DNA from: Stromatinia cepivora
Lineage: Eukaryota; Ascomycota; Leotiomycetes; Helotiales; Sclerotiniaceae
Assembly (NCBI GenBank): GCA_014898415.1
Contig: RCTD01000004.1
Span: 2,603,001 to 2,667,000 of the forward strand
Direction: 5' to 3'
DNA: 64,000 bases
Made by a program: the position numbers and the translations under genes
Part shown: positions 25,101-36,317 of the stretch, in pieces
How the letters are laid out: the number at the start of each line of letters is the position of its first letter
Position numbering within the stretch: position 1 is the stretch's first letter
The notes under the pieces: generated by a model
Databases searched by the model: none
The model's input: only the letters and a program-made list of their open reading frames with translations
What the model was told of the DNA's origin: nothing

Positions 25101-27128
25101 ACAAGGACTAATATTTACAGCTGATATTATGGCATCTCTTCAATTTCGTGTTAATAAACGCTGCCGAATGAATTTGGTTGAGTGTTGCCACCCACTAGCA
25201 AAAGAGATGACAGAGATGATGGGTTTTCCTCATCAGCAAACCCAAGATTCTACTGGCTGTGACATATAATATATATCCTTTGTCGTTGGACAGATATTCT
25301 AATTCATTTAACGATTCGTTGGAACAGGGGAAACAATAAAGTCTAACTGCACTGGCCTGTTGAATAGCACGGGACTATGCAGCCATTATGATTGACATTT
25401 CTTCTGGTTTGCAAGCACTGAAAATGAGAGGGCCTTTTATACCCAGAAATAGTCAATAAAACACTTGTCTCTAGGATCTAGCAAGTTTGGAGAAGTGACT
25501 TACCATGATGCATTTTGTTTTTATATCCTTATCCCTTCCATGGCCTATCCTCTAGACAATCTACCCACCTCTAATTCCCAAAACCAACCATCTCCACGCA
25601 TACCTATAAAACCATCAGACAACCTTATCATGAATACCCCAAGTAGTACATACCAGAAAAAGACTCATTTTCAGGACTTGCAGTCGAATTCCGTGTTAGA
25701 CTTCATGCGGTTCTGTGTTTTCAACTGGAATAATCTTGAAAGAGGAAGATTATGAGATGTGCGGCGGTAATGGGTATGGATATATGGGGTTGAGGGTGAC
25801 GGGGTGAATACTATTGTTATTAATGTTATCATTGCCAATACAGTCAACAATAACAATAAACTTCCACCATTACATCTATTTATCCACTAATGATCAACCC
25901 CTTCACCACATTATCGAAGCAACCCCATTCCTCCCCTTATCTTCTAGCCAAATTTGAAATAAGAATTTTAAACATAAAGGATCGTCACTCTTCAACACGC
26001 CACCCCATCAACTGTATGAAGACTCGGTGCATCCTGTTTTGGATAAAAATATGTGGAGATATGAGGGGTATTTATACCCGGTCCAATATTCTGGAATCAG
26101 ATGAGCCCTTGGGCGAAACGTAGTTGAGTAGATGCGCAGGTGAGGGGGCATCACAATGTGGGTAGGATAAATGTAGATCCTTGAGCGTGATCGAATACTA
26201 TTTACTTATTCCCTTTTCAGTCCCTGTCATAGACAGCAACCTAGATGTATCTTCCAATAAATTTTCAACGGTTCTATTTCAACTACCAGTTATACTGTTA
26301 AACATACCTATTTCCCCAAGAAGATTTTCAGTCAAAACAACATCAAAGGAACGTAGCGCGTTACGGGATTCTATACAATACTTTGAGTGGGAATTCCGTC
26401 CTTTTACTTTGTGATATCGAGGAACCTCACTTCTCAAGCACTGCATTATACCCCTTTCAATCAACCCCTACCTGGCATCTCTCGATAATACACATTATTG
26501 GTGGAGGTGAATATCAAAACCCAACACTGTCGAAATGCTTACTCGTTATGGAAAATCTCTACCGTTAAGCATTTCTCATCATCAACAAACGCAAAACGTC
26601 AAATCTTCACTCACAATCCTTCCCTTGCTAGGCATCTTTAATCATAACAGACAGCGCTTCCACTCCTGCTCCACGTATTTACCTCAAACCTTCCAACTCC
26701 TCCCCCAAAGTAAATTCTTCTGTCTAATTTGCGTGAAAAAAAACGAATAGGAACAAGCTGGGCTTTTTCTATACCGTGGTAAAGGCGAGAAATGGGATGT
26801 GGAGACTGGGTGAGATGACAGGATGAAGTAGAGTATGACATGGTATACCAAAAAACATGGAAGTGGGGGAAGGAATCTCGATGAGACGATGCGCATGATG
26901 ATTGAGCTGAGTGCAGACTCCAGACTCTAGACTCTAGACTCTGCAATATCATGCTGTAACTAATGTCCCTATATAGCTCCCTCTGTATCATAAGGATAAA
27001 ATAATACAAAACGAACCACATAATGACGGAAATGAGAATAAAAATCATATACATTACAATCGCCACTGAACAACTATTTCACGCACGATAAACAAAACAA
27101 CAAAAACAAGACCAATAACTAAAACAAG

Positions 27129-27161
<33 letters not shown>
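27129..27161 (+). repeat. Poly-A tract, 33 A
   Basis: An uninterrupted run of 33 A. No retroposed gene or non-LTR element was seen on its upstream side, so it is annotated as a simple repeat only. Confidence 0.95.
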
Positions 27162-27162
<1 letters not shown>

Positions 27163-27405
27163 CATTTAGAAAGAGCTAAAAAAGAATAAGCTATCTCGTA
27201 TCCACCAAATGACAAGGTGATAACAAAAAATACAATGAAATCAGACAGTCAAGTTACTCACTCAACTAGCTACCTATTCAACATCACAAAATTGGTCATC
27301 TACCCATAGATTTTCCCAACTTCCATTCAAATAGCCGTCTTCAATCAATCTTCCGACTTCCAATCCAAACCTCCCCGAATATTTTATCAGATTAGTAACC
27401 TTGCG

Positions 27406-27452
27406 AAATATAAATATAAACATAAATATAAATATAAATATAAATATATTCT
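27406..27452 (+). repeat. AT-rich (ATAAAT)n microsatellite
   Basis: About seven tandem copies of an ATAAAT unit with one C substitution. It is followed shortly by a C-rich run (about 27521-27531). Confidence 0.85.
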
Positions 27453-27869
27453 CTATATTTATATTCCAGCACATACGGAAGCACGTGAGCAAGCAAGTAG
27501 ATAAGCAAGATCGAAACACCCCGCCCCCCCCCCTCTTCTCAATCCAGCCCACCACTACCAAACCCCCAATTCAGCTCTCCATCACCCTCCACCACTTTTC
27601 AAACATCCCCACATATACATATGCACCTCGCTATGCCATCCACTTAAAGACTTTACCCTCCCACACTACCCTCCCAATACCGTCGCACTATGAACCATCA
27701 ATCAACCATTAACTCCCATCCACAACCCTACCACATCCATCAACCCGTACTTCATACTTCCTACACCATTCCATATTCTCAAAAATTTATCCATCCACCC
27801 ACCCACTCACTCATCAACAATCTTTAAGGTATAATATCTACTTACCTACTTACCTACCTACCTACTAAA

Positions 27870-28014
27870 TCTCCTCTCCTCTCCTCTCCTCTCCTCTCCT
27901 CTCCTCTCCTCTCCTCTCCTCTCCTCTCCTCTCCTCTCCTCTCCTCTCCTCTCCTCTCCTCTCCTCTCCTCTCCTCTCCTCTCCTCTCCTCTCCTCTCCT
28001 CTCCTCTCCTCTCC
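27870..28014 (+). repeat. (TCTCC)n pentanucleotide microsatellite, about 29 copies
   Basis: About 145 bp of near-perfect TCTCC/CTCCT repeat, all pyrimidine on the plus strand. Because the unit is five bases, all three frames of the other strand read as Arg/Gly/Glu repeats, which explains the apparent open frame there. It is preceded by a TACC-rich stretch and followed by ACC-rich low-complexity DNA. Confidence 0.97.
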
Positions 28015-28979
28015 ATTCCATCCATCCATCTATCTTTCTACCAACACCAACACCAGCACCCCACACCCCACACTCACCCCCCATCCAAACAAAACATGTA
28101 CCCCGTACATATCTGCATACATATTACGGTACCATCCAAACAAATACCATACCACACCACTCAATAACATATAACATAACATATAACATAACAAAAATCT
28201 CCTATTCGTTGATACTTCTTCCCTTGTCCTTACACCACACCCTACCAAACCATTTCCCCAAGCTAGGCTAGCCTACCACACCCTACCCTACCATCCAAGA
28301 GCCTATGGAGGTCCGCATGCATGCATGTACTACATACATAAAATACCACATAAACCTTCTACAACACCACCATTGTAGTGTAACCCTTGGTTTAATATAC
28401 CGGATAAATAGAATGATCTGAATCACCAATCGACATCCTTATATTTAACCCGTCAGAGAAGCCAAGTAATTACAACTCCAACTTCAAACCCCAAACCAAA
28501 CCAAATCTAAATCAAAAGAAAAAAAAGAAAAAAACAGCAAAAACATCAAGAAAGAAGAAAAAGGATGATTTGATAGAAACTTTTATAATTAATACTAATA
28601 CTATTATTAGGTAGCCAGTTATTTAGGTATTTATGTAACCTTATCTCATTTGCGTTGTCCAAACCAGCAAAACAAGCAAAACAAAGTAAGCAAGCAAGCG
28701 AAGCAAGAAAAACCAGACCTTAGTCTTCGTCTTCCTAGGTATAAAGCGCCTTTTCCATGCCATGCCTTTTCCATCCAACCGATGCCAAGTTGATGCCAAG
28801 TTGATTCCAGTAAGCATAACTCCATAAAATAATAACGTGCCCTGTATGTCCTGTGAGTGATGGAATGCTGCAGTAAGAAACTCGTAGAAATGTCTTGGGC
28901 GATCCCGGGCTTTGACTTTAGGCTTCTAGTTGACTCATAACGTCATGATAATATAACATAACACCATACTCCAGCTCGC

Positions 28980-30117
28980 TCAAAGGAAGGCCATACTTTC
29001 AAGAGCGATCATAGGATCCACATATGATGGAAACCTTTCCACCTCTACATCCTCAGACTCTCCTCTCAATATTCCCCCAAAAGCCCTCTTAGTCTCCCTA
29101 CTCAACATCGACGTACCGCCCAATGGCCTCTCATTCACTATCGTCCAATTCTCAATCATCGATTCTTCAACCGGTGTAGGCTGTGGCGTATTTTCCCCTT
29201 CAATACCCATACATGCTTTCCCCGAACTCATCGGCCGACTACTAATCCCACTCATACCACAATTCTTCATTGACGCCGACCAATCTTGCATACAATACGA
29301 CGCAGACGATTGTCTCTTCGCCGCCCTCGCCATATCATTCTTCGCTTCTTCAATAATATCTTCCGACCAAAGTGGTAATAATCTATATCCCAAATTTTCC
29401 ATAATACACCTCTGCGTGAAATTTATTTGATCACAGCTCCATAACCCCTTTGCCCATTTCTGCGCATAATAGAGTGTAGTTCCTTGTTGATCATCTAAGA
29501 ATTTCGTAGCTAGGATTAAGGCTGCGAGGATTATTACCTCAGGATGTGTACTATCAATATGTTGTTCCTCCCTAGCTTGTAGACTGGGAAAATTATATTG
29601 TTCGAGTAATTGATCTTCGAATGACTCGAGAGGATATGATTGACGCCACGACCGGGCAAAACGGGAATTGAGGGAATCGAGAATGCAGACTGCAAGGGCG
29701 AGAATTTCAATCGGAAGATCGGCGTGACTTAGGAGGGCGTGGACGAGAGGGGTTGAGGGTGAAGTTAGAGAAGTTGAGGAAGGTATTAGGTTCGTAAGAT
29801 GGATTGCTGGACCTAGAGTTTCACGGAATAAATTAGCCTGAGTATCCTGCAGAAGGAGCTGATGTGGGCTGAATAGATTAGGAAGGTTACACACCTAGAA
29901 ATTCCGAATCAAGGATCTCATCTGAGTCGAAAAGAGATATTGGTGAATGTGCAGTTGTATTATCATATGAATGTGAGGATAGAGGTGGAGTTGGTAAATT
30001 CGAGAGTGGTACATAAGTTTGTTCGAAGAAATCCGAATCAAAAGATTCAATTGAGGATATTGATGAGGATCTTTTTCGTGAAGACATTGAGAGTGGTGGT
30101 GACATTGTTGGATTCAT
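28980..30117 (-). CDS. Cyclin of the Pho85/PCL type (cyclin N-terminal domain)
   Basis: Two exons on the minus strand, 30117-29895 and 29812-28980, give 351 residues. The 82-bp intron has a GTGTGT donor, a GCTAAT branch point and a CTAG acceptor. This is the only join found that restores frame; acceptors nearer to the donor give a wrong phase or an impossibly short intron. The N-terminus is Ser/Pro-rich (MNPTMSPPLSMSSRKRSSS...), with SP sites suited to phosphorylation. The cyclin box (about 95-205) includes DLPIEILALAVCILDSLNSRFARSWR, HPEVIILAALILATKFLDD and a CIMENLGYRLLPL helix. The pattern fits fungal PCL-like cyclins that partner the Pho85 kinase; the exact class is not certain. Confidence 0.8.
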
Positions 30118-32879
30118 AATTGAAGACGTCGACGGGAACTTAAAGATTGATGTATTGTATGTAGTAGCTGTGAATAAACGAGGGGTTGGTCACGTAGTTG
30201 GAAGTGACAGACGTTGGCATGTGTTGAAAATCGAGGTTGTGGAATGTATAAAGTAAGTTGTAATATTGTAGAAACAGGAGGTTCTTTTCTATGTTATATG
30301 AAGTGAAGCCTTATTATTGACACCTCCACTTTTTGAATGGTTTTCTTCGATTTCCTATTTCTTTCCTTCCTTCATATAATGCGAGTTGGATAGTTCTTTC
30401 TTAGGTGATTAATATAATCAATTGGCTTGCTGATTGATTCGATAGAGTTCTTGCCAAGTCAAGTTCCTTTGTGAATGTGAATGTAAATGTGATAGTGACA
30501 AAACGAGTGAATTCGAGAAAGAACTTTTTACTTGTAGAGTGATAAAACAAGAAACAAGAACAATCAATTGAAGTAAATAACAAAAAAGAAGTTTAATTAT
30601 TTTGTACTTGAACGATGAAAACTTACATTTGATCAGGATTAAAATAAAAACGAGCAGGATTATCAGACCTCTATATATTTCATAGTTAATGCAGGAACTC
30701 AAGTTGAAATCGGTGTACGGAATACAGTATAAGAAATGTGGATGTATTGTTTTTATGGACATCAGGATGCGAAAACGGGAAAACGTATAGTTATAGGTGG
30801 ATCAAATGAGTTTGATTTTTTTTTTTTTTTTTTGGCTAAATCTGAGACATATCCAAGGACACAAACCTTTTATTTTTTTTAGTTAATTTTTTCTTTTAAG
30901 GATGTATTTCATCTAATTCTGAATTATTTAGTAGTGATTCACATATACTGTTTCTAACCATCTCTCTCCAAAGAAAATATCACTCCCCCTTCATTCTCGC
31001 CAACCTTCCACAACATAGAATACTTCTTCGGTCTTTCCATGAGGCTCATCACGCGATCTTCCTCCACATCTCGTAAGTTCACATAGCATCAATCGTACAT
31101 CCCATTCAACCAAACAATTGATACCAATATCCACCTGTCCATCCCATCTGTGCATCCAACTGCATATCTGCATATCCTCAGCTCTCCCCCCACCAAACCT
31201 CGTACCACCGGGCCACCCTTCCTTCCACCCAACCCAACCCAAATTTCCATAATTCCTCATGCCCTACATATAGAACGGCCACTAACACGGTGTTACAACC
31301 TCATCAACCCCTCTCCTTGGTACGACTTTTCTCAAGCTAGTTACCAAATACGTGCAAATTCCACAAAGCTCCGCTGGCCCATCCATAATATAGTATCCAT
31401 CCACTGCCACCCACTCCTCCTTCACCGTCCTAACGTTTCATGCAAGAAGTAACTAGGGTCCTCGTACCAAAAGTATCGTGCATGATATTATCGTCTCGTA
31501 AATAGCACATAAAAATGATTCGATTTTTGGATCTTCATTATCTAATACTATACAATATTCAGGCACTCTACATGTACGGATACAGTTATAGAATAATCTT
31601 CTTCCTCTAATATTCATCCAATTCAAATGCTCGCGTGCTCAATTCCTACCCGCCATTTCTCAAAATGAGCAGCACAACATCAACCGACCCATCCATGATC
31701 CCATCATCATTAGCCAGGAACCGCAGGGAACGTCAAGGAAATTTCAGGCTGTGAGTGGCTGTGCAGGGTCGTATTCATATTTTCAGGGTTCTCCTCAGTG
31801 CTGATCTTTAGGTCCTTAGTTGGAAGGTTATACAAGTTTCAAGAGCTTTAAAATCCTTAGATTGTTGAAATTTTATCAAAATCTTGAAAATCTTCAAAGT
31901 TCGAAATTTTAAAGAGGAACAATTTGATATCTATTCAAATTCTTTAAAGTAATATCAAAAGATAAAGAAACAACAATATGTAGATCAAAAATGTTTTACA
32001 TTATTTATCCTTTCAATCTCCGTACATCTACCTTTATATCCCCCCTCTCCCCCCCCTCTCCCCCCCTCTCCTCCTCCTCTCCCCTCCAAAACCACCACCT
32101 CAAATAATCCCCAATGATCCCATCCCACACTTCCCATCCCATCCCAACAAATCAAGTTAGACATATCCATATCCATATCCATCCACCCCCATCCCCATCT
32201 ATCTAGTACCTATCAGTATCAATATCATGATAAAATGGGGTGATAAAATCTGGAATCATCTACCTATCTAATGACGAAGCAGCCGGCACTTTTCCTTTAC
32301 TCGGTGATGGCTCTAAATCCACAATTTCACAATTTTATTTTATAGCGTATAATTTATACGGAGATGTAGAGTACCCAAATTGGAAAAAAAGATTATCGAT
32401 TTATTTTGGGATGGGACGTGTACTCTGTACTACAATTCACCTCCACACGCGTCCTTACCGCCTTTCACAGCTTCCGGAGACATCCACCGTCCATCCATCC
32501 ACCGATCGGTGAACACCGTGCTTGAAGCCGCTTAGATGCACCTACCAACCAGCACTTCCCTCTTTCAAACCCACACCCGTACCGACCGATATCAAAAAGA
32601 TCCGACTAATTATTCCTTTTCTGGCCCACTATTGAGTGAGTAGGTATTGAGTATTGATTGAGTATTGATTGACCCAAATGAACCGATGTTCTTTACCTAA
32701 TTAACTAACTAATCCTATAGTGGTTGTCTGGCTTTATTTATATTATTATGTCTTAGATCTAGATATATGTGACGATGGTTGTTATTGTTAATGATGAATG
32801 AGATTTGCGTCGAGACATCGTCTATTCTATTTTACACGCATATCTTATTTATATATATCCCAATATTGACTTGCCTCTC
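30118..32879. other. Cyclin upstream region, no gene seen
   Basis: A 2.8-kb stretch upstream of the cyclin and downstream of the phospholipase. It contains a T run (about 30818-30833), C/T tracts (32040-32085) and a CATATC repeat (about 32162-32183). Only short, random-looking frames occur. It probably contains the cyclin promoter and 5' UTR. Confidence 0.55.
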
Positions 32880-35450
32880 TCAAGTCAAATGAAAATGATC
32901 TCCTTCCCCTTTCTTCCCAACAGTCCCTGATCTCACTTTCCTCCTAAATCTCTCTTCTCTTTCCCTCGCCTCCCTTTCCTCTCTAATCTTCTTCTTTCTC
33001 TCATAAACCGCCCTGATCGTCCCTCTAACCTGTTCTTTTCCCTCCTCAAAATTCGCTTTTGCTAACCTCACCACATTATCTATATCATCCGGAGAATATA
33101 CAAAATTCCACGTACTCATGTACTCGCTAACGGCCGGATCAACACCCTCAACCTTGGGGTTTGCAAGAAATGGTAAATACACTACTGCAATACCTGCATC
33201 CGGTTCCATCAATTGCCAATCCTCCTTCACCGCTTTAGATAGTGGTGGTTCATCTGTTTCTTTACGTTCTTCGGTGGTCCCCACCCAAACTGTACAATAG
33301 CCCAAGTCACCACTATCTTCTACATCCGTGCTCCTTGAATTTTGCTCGCTTGAAGCCATATTTTCCAATTGCGTGATTTGTTCCTCTTGTGCCTCTTCGA
33401 GTTTGGCTTCTGCTTCTGCGGCGGTACTGGCTTGCGCTTCTTCTAATTGTTCTTCCGTTTTCTCTGCTGTGTCGCTTGGTTTTGGCCAGCCAACGCCAAT
33501 CGGCCAACCTTTAATGCCACGCTGTCTTGCATATCCATCAACTACTGATAACCAATTATCGGTTTTGACGTCCGCACTTGCATCAAATGCAATCAACACG
33601 TCGACTTCTCTTCCTGGTCGAAGTAGTGGATAAATAGGTAGATTATTAGACATGCCCGCATCCATTAACTTGAGATGTGTACTTTGATAAATACTTTCCG
33701 GAGCAGTATCCGCGAGTTGTCCTTCCATTTTGTATGCAAAGTTGGGAATACTAGCTGGATCAATCGGATGAACTTTGCTTAAATCTTCATTTCGTCCCTC
33801 AATCATATCATCAATACTTCCAAATCCCATCAAACCCTTCATCAAAGGTCGGACCTCTCTGTAATAGTGGCTCAAAGTAGCGCAGAAAGCACTTCCAAAG
33901 ATTCCAAGAAGCAGTGGTAATCGAAGTTCTGGAGTTCGCAATCCTGTTTCCTCATGAGGAATATCTTTTCCACCTTCGAATTTTCGACCGAGAGCCCAGG
34001 TTGGAATTCCCGCCCCAAATTCTTCACAAAACATTTCATAAGGAGTTATCTCAAACCATTCAAACCATGCTTCTTTGACCGCTTTCTCTTTCGTGGCCTC
34101 GGTAGCTGTTCCTGTCTGCCTCTCTTCCTCACTCAGCTCCTCCATTATAGGTATCTCATGGCGTACTGCTGTGTATATAGGCATTGGATTCTCGCCATTT
34201 TTGATATACTCTCGTTGATTCGATATCTTGAGATCTCGATCATTAACACCCAACTCGCCTTTTGGTACAAGTAGTCTCGCGGCCAGTAGTAATCCATACA
34301 CATCCACCAAACCAAGATCGGCATTACGATCTCCTTTGAGCTTTTCAACAAATCCGCTTAGGAGAAACTTGTTGGTGGGCGCAGAGTTGAGAGCGGACAA
34401 GGCATCGACAGGATAGGCGATATGAATACCGATTCGAGCTTTCAAATGATCGACCAATCTATCAAGGCGTCGCTCGCTGAGGGACGAATGGAATAAAGAC
34501 TGCAGCCAACAACTACCGCTAACACCTGCGGTATAAGTCACACAATCAAAAAGACCATCTTCACCAGCCGCCAACATCGAACCTGTGCCCGCCACTAAAG
34601 CACGTAAACCGCCTCCAGACCCTACCATAGCAATACATGGAACATCATCTAGATGGATAGATTCTTCGGGAAGTCCAAGGTATTTCGCCAGAGCTATTCT
34701 TGTCGCATGTTTTCTCTTTTGTAAAAACATCTTTTCCTCGTCACAAATATCATCCGAAACTCGTACAGAGGCAGAATATTCGATTTCAGGATTGATATCT
34801 GGATCTTGAGCTTCTTTCCATATCTCATCTGCCAAAGAACCGGGCGCCATATTTAATTCCCTTCTCAATTTCTCAATATATCCAGGTAAAACTTTGGCCC
34901 ATTCCGGCATTATAAATTCGGAATAACCCGCGACCGTTTCTGAGATATTTTTCCATTTTCCATCAGACATTATAGAGAAATTGTTGAATCCGCCAATAAA
35001 ACTTCCCCATGCCGAACCATCTCCTGCTGCGGCATCTTCTTGAAATGGTAATACAGAAAGTTCTTTCGCATTTTTGATAGCTTCTATCTCGGCGCGAGCT
35101 TCTGCTTCCTCTTCTTTTGTTGGTGGTCTTTTCGGGCGTAATCGTGTAGCAGGTAAAGGTTGTATGACAAGGTAATCATTTTGGTAGAGAATATAAAAGA
35201 GGCCTAGAACCATTATCGTGGATGTCACCCCCACCAAAGGTTTTGAATATTGAGAATGCGAAGACATGTTGGATTGTGATTTCTTTTTAGATGATCCGAA
35301 AATACTTCTCGTTTGTGATTTGATATTGTGAGATGTAAGATGGCTATTGATTAATTTTGTGGAGCTTAATGATCGACATGATGAGATCGTATTTGATGAA
35401 TGTGATTGTTCAAGTCGCAACAAACGACGAGAAACTTTTGCGGTCAACAT
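32880..35450 (-). CDS. Cytosolic phospholipase A2-like (PLA2_B/patatin-like) with membrane anchor
   Basis: A single-exon 856-residue protein that should hydrolyse phospholipid acyl esters. Motifs seen: an oxyanion-hole glycine cluster GSGGGLR (277-283), the nucleophile motif GVSGSCW with S311 (309-315), and the catalytic Asp in LMDAGMSNNLP (D597). Together these form the Ser-Asp dyad of the group IV PLA2 catalytic domain. The N-terminus is Arg/Ser-rich like a mitochondrial presequence (1-60), followed by one membrane segment (about 71-90, PLVGVTSTIMVLGLFYILY). A related Aspergillus cPLA2-like protein (PlaA) is reported to be mitochondrial. A Glu/Ala-rich insert (about 653-690) and a charged coiled-coil-like tail (about 815-845) flank the end of the domain. 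The start codon is the first Met after an upstream stop. Confidence 0.93.
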   Translation of the reverse strand: MLTAKVSRRLLRLEQSHSSNTISSCRSLSSTKLINSHLTSHNIKSQTRSIFGSSKKKSQSNMSSHSQYSKPLVGVTSTIMVLGLFYILYQNDYLVIQPLPATRLRPKRPPTKEEEAEARAEIEAIKNAKELSVLPFQEDAAAGDGSAWGSFIGGFNNFSIMSDGKWKNISETVAGYSEFIMPEWAKVLPGYIEKLRRELNMAPGSLADEIWKEAQDPDINPEIEYSASVRVSDDICDEEKMFLQKRKHATRIALAKYLGLPEESIHLDDVPCIAMVGSGGGLRALVAGTGSMLAAGEDGLFDCVTYTAGVSGSCWLQSLFHSSLSERRLDRLVDHLKARIGIHIAYPVDALSALNSAPTNKFLLSGFVEKLKGDRNADLGLVDVYGLLLAARLLVPKGELGVNDRDLKISNQREYIKNGENPMPIYTAVRHEIPIMEELSEEERQTGTATEATKEKAVKEAWFEWFEITPYEMFCEEFGAGIPTWALGRKFEGGKDIPHEETGLRTPELRLPLLLGIFGSAFCATLSHYYREVRPLMKGLMGFGSIDDMIEGRNEDLSKVHPIDPASIPNFAYKMEGQLADTAPESIYQSTHLKLMDAGMSNNLPIYPLLRPGREVDVLIAFDASADVKTDNWLSVVDGYARQRGIKGWPIGVGWPKPSDTAEKTEEQLEEAQASTAAEAEAKLEEAQEEQITQLENMASSEQNSRSTDVEDSGDLGYCTVWVGTTEERKETDEPPLSKAVKEDWQLMEPDAGIAVVYLPFLANPKVEGVDPAVSEYMSTWNFVYSPDDIDNVVRLAKANFEEGKEQVRGTIRAVYERKKKIREEREAREREERFRRKVRSGTVGKKGEGDHFHLT

Positions 35451-36317
35451 GAGGAAAAGAAAACGAATAGCATAATAGCATGGATTTAGCAGTGAGAACC
35501 ATGTTCATGCAGTGGGAGTGAAGAGTCCGGGAAGTGGGAACGAAAAGGAAAAGGAAAAGGAGAGGGGGGGGGGAGGGAAGGGGAGAGGAGCGGTGGTGGT
35601 TCTATTGCCATGCCTTGGAAAGTTGAAAATATCGAGCGAGATATGAAATATATGATCATTGTGATGTGGCTGTGCCTTGTTCTGTTCCGTTGTTCTCCGT
35701 ACCTTATCCCTTATCCATGACGCCACAGATTCAATTTTGCTTGTGACTTGGAAATGTCGAAAATGAAGATATAATCTCCGCGACAACATGTTTTTGTGAG
35801 ATGAGATTGACAATTTGATGAATCCTTTCCTTATCTTGTATACCTACCGGGACTCGAGTATATAGAAACCCAAGGTCTACACATATTAATGAATAGGTAT
35901 ATTTACCCGTATTAATCCAAGTAATTTTGCATGGGTCCAAGTCCATCAATAGCTTTACTTTAATTCCTTCCTTCACCCAGCATTAAAATATTCAAATTCA
36001 CTCATCTCGGAAATGAAGTCAGGTATATATATACTTTCGTGCTTTCTCTTTATACTTTATACACCTCCCCTTCAACAATCTACGGCTTCATTTGCACAAT
36101 ATAATAAGTCAACAAACGTACTTACTTTTCAAACTCCATTCAATCTATTTGATGTTCTTCAAGTTCCGTTCTGTCTCTCAACTCCACAAATCATAATTAT
36201 AACCTGCCATATTCCACCGCCTTAATTAATTAAATCAAGTTTAGCGTTCATCCCCACAAATGCAATATGTACTCCATACCTGTTGGTAGAAAAGGGTGGT
36301 CTCTTGCATCATCAAAC
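35451..36317. promoter_or_regulatory. Shared divergent promoter region of the phospholipase and EXO70
   Basis: 867 bp lie between the two start codons. The region contains a purine-rich tract with a long G run (about 35563-35590) and T/C-rich DNA before EXO70. No specific operator was recognised. Confidence 0.55.

Larger units (their letters stand above)
14561..28979. other. 14.4-kb gene desert
   Basis: From the start of carnitine acetyltransferase to the 3' end of the cyclin gene no frame longer than about 140 codons was found, and none has recognisable domains or consistent splice joins. The base composition is ordinary for this genome, not the extreme AT of the RIP block, and no LTR or transposase was recognised. 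Weak candidates are a 38-codon frame at 22051-22167 and scattered short frames. The right part (27.1-28.3 kb) is rich in simple repeats. It could hold non-coding RNAs, long regulatory DNA or very old decayed sequence. Confidence 0.6.

Noticed and set aside
27854..28084. Open frame of Arg/Gly/Glu repeats on the minus strand
   Set aside because: It is only the (TCTCC)n microsatellite read as codons; the same repeat appears in every frame.
29813..29894. Shorter introns in the cyclin gene (acceptors at TTCAG or TGCAG)
   Set aside because: They give introns of under 30 bp or the wrong phase; only the CTAG acceptor at 29813 restores frame.
36267..36317. Upstream in-frame Met for EXO70
   Set aside because: The family begins at MAVGL-like sequence, and the Met at 36318 has the better context.
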